A stretch of 64,000 bases of DNA. It comes from Xestospongia muta. Taxonomy: Eukaryota > Porifera > Demospongiae > Haplosclerida > Petrosiidae. This document shows, in pieces, positions 42,901 to 52,440 of the stretch (the stretch's first letter is position 1; the number at the start of each line of letters is the position of its first letter). Under the pieces are notes generated by a model, which was given only the letters and a program-made list of their open reading frames with translations, did not search any database and was not told where the DNA came from. Location: assembly GCA_963693285.1 (NCBI GenBank), contig OY848931.1, forward strand, positions 1,121,001 to 1,185,000, in the 5' to 3' direction. A program made the position numbers and the translations under genes.

Positions 42901-45900
42901 CCTATATTAATCATTTTAGGGAGTAAATGTCATCAAATCTAGTGTAACATTCACTATTTTTATTACTTATGCCTGTGCTATATTGTAGGGATGATGCAAT
43001 TGCCAACCCTACTATCTTGTTTGCATTTTTTCTATTGGACTAATAGTGGTCTCTACATTTACTTTATTTTTTAGAAAATGTTTTTATTTACTTGTTGTAT
43101 GTATAGCTAGTAAGATCTAGTATTATGCTCACTACTTTTATTACTTGACTTTCCCTTTTTATATATCTCTCTTCATCTTACCTATATTATACTTTTATAG
43201 GAAGTAAGTGTCATCAAATATAGTATTACATTCATTATTTTGATAATACAACTTATTTTTTTTATATAACTTTGTTCCTGTTATTATAATAAAATCTATG
43301 CCTATATTGTACTTGTATAGTGGGTAAGTGTCATTCAAAATCCAGTATTACATATTAACTACTTTATTATTTGGGTTTCTCCTTTTTTGTATGTCTGTTA
43401 TGATCTCTTTTAATAATGTGATGATACTCTATGCATATATTGTACTTGTATAGCATGTAAGTGTCATCAAATCTAGTATTACATTCACTACATTTATTAC
43501 TTGACTTTTTCCTTTTTCATATGTCACTTTTCATCTCTGTTCCTAATATGATGACAATCTATACCTATATTATACTTATATAGCCAGTAAGTGTCATCAA
43601 ATCTAGTATTACATTCACTACATTTATTACTTCACTTTTTCCTTTTTCATATGTCTCTTTTCATCTCTTTTCCTAATGTGATGATAATCTATACCTATAT
43701 TGTACCTGTATAGCAAGTAAGTGCCATTAAATGTAGTGTTACATTAACTACTTCTTATTCAACACTTTTATCTTTTTTGTATATTTCTCTTCATGTCTGT
43801 TTCTAATGTGATGATAATCTATGCCTATGTTGTACTTGTGTAGTCAGTAAGTGAATTTAATTCTAGTATTAGATTCACTACTTTTATTACTCAACTTTCT
43901 CTTTTTTATGTCTCTCTTTATATTTATTCCTAATGTGATGATAATCTATACTTATATTGTACTTGTATAGTCGGTAAGTGTCGTCAAATCCAGTATTACA
44001 TTGCCTACTTTTATTATTTCGGTTTTTCCCTTTTTATATGTCTGTTGTGATCTCTTTTGATGATGTGATGATAATCTATGCATACATTGTGCTTGTAGCA
44101 TGTAAGTGTCATCAAATATAGTATACATTCACTACTTTTATAATTTAACTTTTTCTTTTTTGTGTGTCTCTCTTCGTGCCTGTTCCTAATGTGATGATAA
44201 TCTATACCTATATTGTACCTGTATAGTTTGTAAGTGTCATCAAATCCAATATTACATTTACTACTTTTATTATTTGACTTTTTCTTTTTTGTGTATCTCT
44301 CTTTGTGTCTGTTCCTAATGTGATGATAATCTATGCCTATGTTGTACTTGTATAGACAGTAAGTGTATTTAATTCTAGTATTAGATTCACTATTTTTATT
44401 ACTTAACTTTCTCTTTTTTATGTCTCTCTTTATCTTTATTTCTAATATGATGATAATCTATACTTATATTGTACTTGTAGCATGTAAGTGTCATCAAATC
44501 TAGTATTACATTGACTACTTTTATTATTTGGGTTTTTCCTTTTTTATATATCTGTCGTGATCTCTTTTCATAATGTGATGATAATCTATTCATATATTGT
44601 ACTTGTAGCATGTAAGTGTCATCAAATCTAGTATTACATTCACTACTTTTATTACTTGACTTTTTTCTTTTGTGCGTGTCTCTCTTCATGTCTGTTCTTA
44701 ATGTGATGATAATCTATACCTATATTGTACTTGTATAGTCGGTAAGTGTCATCAAATCAAGTATTACATTGATTACTTTTATTATTCAACATTTTTATGT
44801 TTTCTTGTCTTTCTCTTCGGGTTTGTTCCTAATGTGATAATAATCTATACCTATATTATACTTTTATAGGGAGTAAGTATCATCAAATATAGTATTAAAT
44901 TCACCATTTTGATAATACAACTAATAAGTCAATAAATTAATATTATTACTTTTCCCTTTTTTATGTTTCTCTTTATCTTTATTCCTATTGTGATGAAAAT
45001 CTATACCTATATTGTACTTGTATAGGTGGTAAGTGTACTTAATTTTAGTATTAGAATCACTACTTTAATTTTATTATTTAACATTTTTTTCTTTTTTGTA
45101 TGGCTGTTGTCATCTTTGTTCCTAATATGATGTGTTACTATATCTATATTGTACTTGTATAGCCAGTAAGTGTCATTAAATCTAGTATCACAATCACTTT
45201 TTTTTATAATTTAACATTTTTTTCTTTTTTGTATGTCTCTCCTTATCTCTGTTCTAAATGTAATGATAATCTATATCTATATTGTACTTGTATAGCCAGT
45301 AAGTGTCATTAAATCTAGTATTACAATCACTACTTTTATTATTTAACATTTTTTCCTTTTTTGTGTGGCTCTCATCATCTTTGTTCCTAATATGATGTGT
45401 AACTATATTTATTTTGTACTTGTATAGCCAGTAAGTGTCATTAAATCTAGTATTGCAATCACTACTTTATTATTTAACGTTTTTTTGTATATCTCTCCTC
45501 ATCTCTGTTCTAACTATGATGATAATCTATACCTATATTATACTTATATAGCCGGTAAGTGTCATTAAATTTAGTATTACAATCACTACTTTTATTATTT
45601 AATGTTTTTTGTATATCTCTCCTCATCTCTGTTCTAACTATGATGATAATCTATACCTATATTATACTTATATAGCCGGTAAGTGTTATTAAATTTAGTA
45701 TTACAATCACTACTTTTACTATTTAACGTTTTTTTGTATATCTCTCCTCATCTCTGTTCTAACTATGATGATAATCTATGCCTATATTTTACTTTTATAG
45801 AGGGTAAGTGTCATCAAATCTTGTATTACTTTTCACTACTTTTATTATTCAACATTTTTTATATGACTCTTTTCATCTCTGTTCTTAATGTGATGATAAT

Positions 45901-48900
45901 CTATGCCTATGTTGTACTTATATAGAGGGTAAGTGTATTTAATTCTAGTATTACATTCAATACTTTTATTACATGGCTTTTTAAATTTTTTGTATGTTTC
46001 TCTTCATCTCTGTCATAATGTGATGATAATCTATATCTATATTGTACTTGTATAGAGGGTAAGTGTCATCTAATTTGTATTCCATTTGCTACTTTTATTA
46101 TTCGACTTTTTCTTATGTGACTCTTTTCATCTCTGTTCTTAATGTGATGATAATCTATACCTATATTGTACTTGTATAGAGGGTAAGTCATCAAATCCAG
46201 TATACATTCACTACTTTTATTATTTGACTTTTTCCTTTTTTGAATGTCACTTATCATCTCTGTTTTTAATCTAATGATAATCTATACCTATATTCTACTT
46301 ATATAGAGGGTAAGTGTCATCAAATCTAGTATTACATTCACTACTTTTATTATTTGACTTTTTTCTTTTTTGAATGTCACTCATCATCTCTGTTCTTAAT
46401 ATGATGATAATATATACCTATATTGTACTTGTATAGAGGGTAAGTGTCATCAAATCTAGTATTACAATCACTACTTTTATTATTTAACTTTTCTTTTTTT
46501 GTATGTCTCTTTTTATCTCTGTTTTTAATCTAACAATAATCTATACCTATATTGTACTTGTATAGAGGGTAAGTGTCATCTAATTTGTATTCTATTTACT
46601 ACTTTTATTATTCTACTTTTTTCTTTTTTTTATATGACTCACTTCATCTTATCTTCTTAATGTGATGATAATCTATACCTATATTGTGCTTGTATAGAAG
46701 GTAAGTGTCATCAAATCTAGTATTACATTCACTACTTTTATAATTTGACTTTCCTTTTTGTATGACTCTCTTCATCTCTGTTCCTAATGTGATGATAATC
46801 TGCAACTATACTGTACTTGTATAGAAGGCAAGTATCATCAAAATGTAGTATTACATTGATAATATAATTGTAGGACTGTCTGGCATGTTAAACAGCCTAT
46901 CCATATTTGTATAATTTAGTATAATCATGTGTAATGTATTTTTACTGTATTGTAAAACAGCATTTAGTTTGTTAGTTGTTTGGTGAAAGAAATGTATTTT
47001 TAAGCTGATGTTTTTAGTTTTTGAAATTTCTTTATTTTAGTTTAGTTTTACGTAGTTAACTGTAAGTACTAATCATTTTTGTTAAATACAATTATTTGGT
47101 TATAATTAGTTATGGAAATACTGTGAAACATTTAGTTTAGTTAAGCTAGTTATTGGTATTTATGTTTATTTAACTAAAAGTGAAAACAACTTAGTTTTAG
47201 TTATAAAACAATACCTGACTAATATATGTTTGTTTCATAGTTGAATGTTGAAGGCAACAAATATAATTTAGCCATCTGCAATGACTATAGGACACATAGT
47301 GAGCAACAAATTTCAATTAGTTTTATTATATGCAACTCAAACTAGATGTAACTAATTGAATGATTATGTAATAATCAATTTGTATTGTTAATGTTTTGAC
47401 TTCTTCATTTCTTTTTTGTGTGTCATTCATACTGGGTTAATAATTATCCTGTATTTGTCTGTCTATAAGTGTCGACTATTGTTGCCATTGTTGATGTAAT
47501 TGCTCTATCTCGTTGATGTGCCACTGATTTATGTTACAAGTACTCCTCAAATTAGAACTGTATTATTGATAACAATTTTCCTTTCTATTTCACATCCTAT
47601 GATATACATTTCTTTTGAATAGAGTGGAAAACTTTTTCCTCAAGACAAAACTGCTCAACTCAGTGATGCCAGTACTCAATATGATATCAATAAACAAGAT
47701 GCAATGATACAGTTTAATTATCTTGTTCCTTCAACTGGTATATATATATATAATAATAGTTGATGTATATTTACTTCTTTGCTTTTAGATCATCTATATG
47801 GTGTTCATATAGCAGAGAAAAATCTCTTCTACATTCAAGGCAATGAAGCTCAGTCATTTTATTGGGAAGAATATGGTCTGAGACTTCATTCACCTCAAAA
47901 CACTATTTCTTTATCTGATACATGTGAAGTTGCTATAACTATACTTGTTGGAGGTCATTTTAAGTTTCCTAAAGGAACAATGTTAGCAAGTGCAGTATAC
48001 ACCATTTCTGTCGCCAAACCACTCCTCAAACCTCTAACATTAGAGATTCAACATTGTGTTAACATACAGACACAGGCTCAGACTAACTGTCTCTACTTTG
48101 TTAGAGCTTCCCTCACTCCTTCAACATTACCTTACGAGTTCACATTACTTGATGGAGGACAATTTCATGTGGGAAATCGATATGGTTCTATCACACGTGA
48201 TCACTTTTGTGCTATTGGTATTGTGGCAGAACAGGACCAGCAACCGCATGGAGAATCAGATGATGAGGGGAGCAGTGACAGCGAGGCATCTGAAAGCACC
48301 AAAAATGAGGAGAATAACAGTACAACTGATGAGGAGAAAGATAAACCTCAGAATAAATGTGAAGAAGATAATCTCCGCAGTGACGAAGTAATGTTAACTG
48401 TTGCTACTACTACATCAGGTAACACTAAATAATTTATAACATATTGTTATTATGTTATTTTTTGTATAGAGAGTGATGTGAATACAGATTTAGTTAGTAA
48501 ACCACAATCTGCCTCTGGTTCCAGTACTAACATGTTAGAATCACCTCCTACATTATCAACTCTCTCTGACACTGATGGTCTTGACTTACAGCCAGAAAAG
48601 AAAGGTATTAGAAGAGTACTTGACTGTAATTATAAATAGTTTTACCATAAGGAGCAACTCCCCCTTTGTCATTCATGTACACTGGATTGACTTATTATGA
48701 GGAAAAAGATGGAGATTGGATAGTGAGGTTTTATGTTGTGAAAGATCTTGATGCTCTTTTAAAGGTAATTTTCAAAATTCTCCTTTTATGATATTTGTAT
48801 ACTATAATATTATAGTATTTAAAAGAAGAATATCCACATGCAGATAAAAATGATCCAATCTATTTCAATTTTGTTGATGAAATTGGATCTGTTAAACTCA

Positions 48901-50055
48901 TTTTACAAAAGAAACCACCTCAAGGATGGACTATCACACCTTTTTCTGAGTGCACGGTATGACTAATTATATTTACATTAACAATAACTATTAATTTTCC
49001 CTATTTTAGCTTTGGCAGTCTGTCATTGATAAATTTGGGTCATTACAGCATTCTATACCTCCATCATGTCAGTTGTTAGTTTATGTTGATGATGATGAAC
49101 CTAGTACTGTTAAACGTCTGGTCTATCCTATCAAATTAAAAGGTATAAAACCTCCAAATGAAATATTGATTTATCGAAAACTAATAAAGAAATCTCCAGT
49201 ACCAGGTATGAACATATTAACAGAATAGACATTATTTTGTTACTTTAGGTGCTACTTCATTGTCTCAAGAGATTATGTCCAAAGACCAGTCCTCTCCTGA
49301 ACCAACAATTTCTGGTAAATATGTATCTGTAAATTATGTATGTTGTGTTATATAATGATTGGAGAGGGATTAGAAATGAATCATGCCTATAATAGTATGG
49401 CAGACTTCTGTTATGTACACACTGATCTGTGTTTTGCTTGTGTTTTGCACTTCTCACTATGTCAACAAAGTAATGCAAAGATTTCTCTATAGCTGGTATC
49501 CCTGATATATGCTTGCTAAATTTGGTATACAAAACACTAGCTGGCATTGTCATTGATAAGAACTAATTATTTGACTTTTAATTTATACATGTAAATAACA
49601 TAGATGATATATTGGTAAAGTTCAATTTTAATCCCTCTCCTCTCTTAATTATGGCTTTATTTACTGTAATATTATATGATCATTTGTACTTCATAGACAT
49701 TGACATCAGCAAAATGAAGAAACTAATGAAGAAAGTTCTCACAAAAAATCATGCTGCTTTAACTGACTTGCCAAAAACTTCATTAGCAAAGCTAGCTGAA
49801 GAAATGTTTTCTGCTGGTCTTATTAATAGAGAAGTACAAAGAGCACCTACCCTTGATGACATTATTGGTGAATTCGAGGCAGGAATGAGTTTCATAACAG
49901 CTCACACTGAATTGCAAGAATATGTTGTGAAGTTCCTAGAGATTTTGAATAATATGGGTGGTAGTTTTGCTCGTGCTGCTAATGTCCTTCGAAGTGAATG
50001 GACTGAAATCATTAACAAAGAACTAAAAGTGGAAATAAACTTTACTATAGACTGA
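36080..50055 (+). CDS. ZU5-domain protein with a long array of single-codon microexons, copy 1
   Basis: Exon 1 (36080-36115) encodes MAESGPGSKEDK and ends with a GC donor (AAG/GCAAGT) in phase 0. The alternative GT donor 4 bases on would shift the frame to an early stop. The next long exon, 47623-47737, starts in phase 0 (SGKLFPQDKTAQLSD). Exon 47789-48418 holds the ZU5-like domain (EYGLRLHSPQNTISLSD, GGHFKFPKGTMLASAVY) and an acidic tail. Exons from 48470, about 48653, 48817, 49011 and 49249 follow, and the last, 49697-50055, is a helical domain (LPKTSLAKLAEEMFSAGL), perhaps a death-fold relative. Between exons 1 and 2 lie 76 units of AG-NNN-GTAAGT, each a possible 3-nt exon that keeps phase 0. 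ZU5 domains occur in ankyrin, UNC5 and PIDD scaffolds; the function here is unknown, and an intracellular signalling adaptor is the likeliest guess. Confidence 0.75.
36955..37500 (+). repeat. Internal duplication in array 1, left copy (right copy 42965-43512)
   Basis: The non-repeat lead-in (GATGATGCATTTGCCAACCC, then TTGGACTAATAGTGGTCTCT) and the first four units with CTA, GAA, TGG, CAT recur at 42965-43512 with few changes. Array 1 therefore contains two blocks of about 6 kb that began alike and then diverged in unit order. Confidence 0.9.
37104..46827 (+). repeat. Microexon array 1: tandem ~130-bp units, each intron plus a 3-nt exon
   Basis: Each unit has a T/C-rich tract, CTAAT and GATAAT branch-point-like motifs, TATAG, three bases, then GTAAGTGTCATCAAATC. 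First base and trinucleotide: 37104 CTA, 37198 GAA, 37318 TGG, 37451 CAT, 37581 CAA, 37711 GAG, 37838 GAA, 37966 CAT, 38094 GGA, 38223 TTG, 38327 TCG, 38442 TGG, 38573 ACT, 38706 TTT, 38840 TCG, 38959 TCG, 39087 CAA, 39211 GGA, 39312 TCG, 39403 GAG, 39531 AGG, 39633 GGA, 40008 GTG, 40135 CCG, 40263 TTG, 40392 GAT, 40513 CAT, 40641 TTC, 40735 TCG, 40869 TCG, 40999 TCG, 41129 ATT, 41259 TCG, 41389 ATT, 41519 CCG, 41649 CAT, 41779 TCG, 41909 TCG, 42039 ATT, 42169 TCG, 42299 ATT, 42429 TAT, 42559 TCG, 42689 TTG, 42819 CCG, 42920 GGA, 43107 CTA, 43201 GAA, 43321 TGG, 43454 CAT, 43584 CCA, 43714 CAA, 43844 TCA, 43971 TCG, 44099 CAT, 44227 TTT, 44356 ACA, 44481 CAT, 44609 CAT, 44739 TCG, 44870 GGA, 45026 GTG, 45163 CCA, 45296 CCA, 45428 CCA, 45552 CCG, 45676 CCG, 45801 AGG, 45926 AGG, 46056 AGG, 46190 AGG, 46307 AGG, 46437 AGG, 46566 AGG, 46698 AAG, 46825 AAG. 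Units near 39760 and 39890 are broken. 40869-42819 is homogenised at exactly 130 bp. Confidence 0.9.
46830..47622 (+). other. Intron sequence between array 1 and exon 2 of ZU5 gene 1
   Basis: AT-rich sequence with TTAGTTTAGTT-type runs and no AG-NNN-GTAAG pair. It ends in the acceptor TTTTGAATAG at 47613-47622. A related TTAGTT-rich patch interrupts array 2 at about 62860-63060. Nothing else is seen. Confidence 0.6.
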
Positions 50056-50242
50056 AACCTGATATTAACATGTAATATGTAACATTTTCTCTATAACTTA
50101 CTCAGTATAACAAATTTACTGCTAGGCACTGCAAAAGAGAATTTTTGAAAAAAATTGAATCATTGCAATGCAAACTGAAATGGCCATGGCTGTGGCATTG
50201 TGTACAAGAAACCTCTTTTAATTTTTAGTGAGACTAGCTAAG

Positions 50243-50292
<50 letters not shown>
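50243..50292. repeat. (AT)n microsatellite
   Basis: Run of about 24 TA/AT dinucleotides, about 190 bp after the end of the ZU5 copy 1 coding region. Confidence 0.95.
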
Positions 50293-50293
<1 letters not shown>

Positions 50294-50770
50294 GGACACT
50301 TGGTTTAATCATAGATAAAGGTTTACTACATCAGGTGAGTGGTATAATATATGTATCATGTGATATAAATATGCATTGTTGTCATTCTGTTTTCTCAAAC
50401 ACAAGATTAACTGATTGAGGTTTTACCCATACCATGTTAAATGCAATTTAACTCATTTCTATACCAATTAAGTATGAACCAGTCAAAGCAAAGATATTTG
50501 GCTTCTACTGTATTATTAGACAGAGGTTCCAGTTCATTACAGTAACTGTAATTAGACGAGAAATTAGAAAACTGACCACTATTAGCCATGAATTGAAATA
50601 TTAGTCTAGTTAATACATATTGACCATACATATAAGATTGTCCTTATGATTTCCAATACTGGACAGCTGATGATACACTATTGATATAAACTTATAATCA
50701 ATTGATGAATTGCAAGATGAATCTTCTTATAAATTTCAGTTATATTAATTGATTAAGTTCAATAGTTTTA

Positions 50771-50818
50771 TTGCAGAATAAGCTGTTTGCTATATATAGC
50801 AAACAGCTTATTCTGCAA
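50771..50818. repeat. 48-bp perfect palindrome
   Basis: 24-base arms (TTGCAGAATAAGCTGTTTGC plus TATA) with no loop. It can extrude as a hairpin or may be a processed foldback insertion. It lies in the spacer just before the duplicated segment. Confidence 0.9.
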
Positions 50819-50929
50819 AAGTACTTTATTTGACTGATATGAATTCCGCTACCAGTCATTTTCAGTAAAGGGGCTGGAATTCCATTGGAAAAACATTCTG
50901 AGACATTTGGAAAAACAATATCAACACTG

Positions 50930-52440
50930 TTGTGATCTTGAGACAACAATTCAAGACAATTAATGTGAGAATTGTCATTACAGAAACATTAATTAATTAA
51001 GTTCAATGGGTTTATTGTGATTACCTAATATCCCATTATATCACTCAAATATTATGAAAACCGAGATAGGTCCATAGTCTTCAATATAACTCCTCAAATA
51101 ACAGTGAAAATTGTGAAATTATCAATAATGATGTATCAAAATAAGTTACTGTGAAAGTATAATTTTTTATTCATAATTGAAACTAATGCTTTGTAGCTAT
51201 AGATCTAATAAGTAAATTGTGCATGTAGTCACTGATATTTATCTTTATAGGATTAATATATGGAAGTCACAATAATTCAGAGTATTGACACCGAACTTCT
51301 CTTTCCTTGCTGTCTAAAGCTGTACTTGATTTATACAGTTTTTCAGAGCATCATTATCTGCTCTATGTTTTGTATTATACCTTAGACTTCAAGATTAACG
51401 ACTGAAATTGGAGTAGTTATTTTCTCAATTACATTAAACAATTAAACAATAAAATGTAATAGACGATAGCTGTTCATTTTAACCCTTCTTTTTGACCTTG
51501 AATTGCAAGACTTGATAATTATTCATTATTATCGTAGTCTCGTATAGATTAAATTACAAAAAATACGAAGTGTCTACAGGTCCGGTAAAAAAAGCCATAC
51601 TTTAATGTGAAATTAATACATTTAGGGTCTAGTGTGTAGGGTCCAGGGTATAGTATTAATTTCACATTAAAGTATGGCTTTTTTTTACCGGACCTGTAGA
51701 CACTGCCTACAAAATAATGATTCACGTATAATTAGGGTATATCTGGTTCTTCTGGGAGTTTCTGTCATGGCTGAGTCTGGTTCAGGCTCTAAAGAAGATA
51801 AGGCAAGTTAACCACTAATGGAATACTATATCCAGCTGTATTAGAAAACTTAGTTTTAGGATTACAAGTTCAAGGTTTGATGTAGAGGTAGATATAATTT
51901 AGTTAAACATCTCTCCAGTCAGTGGAAACGCCCCTCTAATTACCTTTTCCAACTATTGAGAAATATCTATCATAATTTTGATACTATTCACACTACATAA
52001 TTAGACACTATGGCCAAATTTATTAACTCAAGGAAGCCTTATCATTCAGCATTATCAGCAGTAAGTGAATGATATCACTATGCTATCAACATGTGTGATC
52101 ACAAGGTTGTTAATATTACATGAGCAAATGACAGAGGTGATAAGTTCATTTGTTCTAAGTGGATTATCATATTATAGGCAACTGGCTAATGTAGATTCTC
52201 ATAAGGTACCAAGATCATTATAGCAGACCATTTTACATTAAACATGACCACAATACTACTTGACTGATCAAATGGTTGTTTCTAAATTAGAAAAATTCAA
52301 TTAAATTAGGAAACCTCTCAAAACCTCTAAATTAGCTTTTATTAATTTTTCAAAATATCTTTTAACATATCATACATCAACTTAAAGTGTTTGATTACAC
52401 AAATAATATTACAGTCACTGTTTTTACAGTTTATGATTCT
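50930..52440 (+). repeat. Segmental duplication, right copy (upstream region and exon 1 of ZU5 gene 2)
   Basis: Counterpart of 35490-36900. Identity runs through upstream sequence, exon 1 and the first part of the intron (for example CTAATGGAATACTATATCCA in both). The right copy carries an extra foldback element at 51569-51704. Confidence 0.85.
51569..51704. mobile_element. Foldback/MITE-like element with ~51-bp inverted repeats
   Basis: The left arm (51569-51619) starting AGTGTCTACAGGTCCGG is the reverse complement of the right arm (51653-51704), apart from one extra T in the T run. The loop of about 33 bases contains TAGGGTCTAGTG and TAGGGTCCAGGG. The element is absent from the left duplicate at about 36040, so it inserted after the gene duplication or was lost there. 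No clear target-site duplication and no transposase are seen. Confidence 0.75.

Larger units (their letters stand above)
50056..51766. other. Spacer between ZU5 gene copies
   Basis: Contains the 3' flank of copy 1, an (AT)n run, a perfect palindrome, the duplicated upstream region of copy 2 (from about 50930) and a foldback element. No coding sequence is supported; open frames of 60-70 codons on the minus strand look random. Confidence 0.6.

Noticed and set aside
37100..46830. CRISPR-like or centromeric satellite reading of the 130-bp tandem repeats
   Set aside because: The repeats are direct but have no short repeat/unique spacer alternation, and the genome is animal. A plain satellite does not explain the fixed AG-NNN-GTAAGT module or its survival in the diverged block.
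52050..52066. An early microexon in gene copy 2 at CAGCAGTAAGTG
   Set aside because: The spacing between AG and GTAAGTG is two bases, which would break the frame. Copy 1 has only a weak AG-TAA-GTTAAT at the matching place (36416), with a stop codon.
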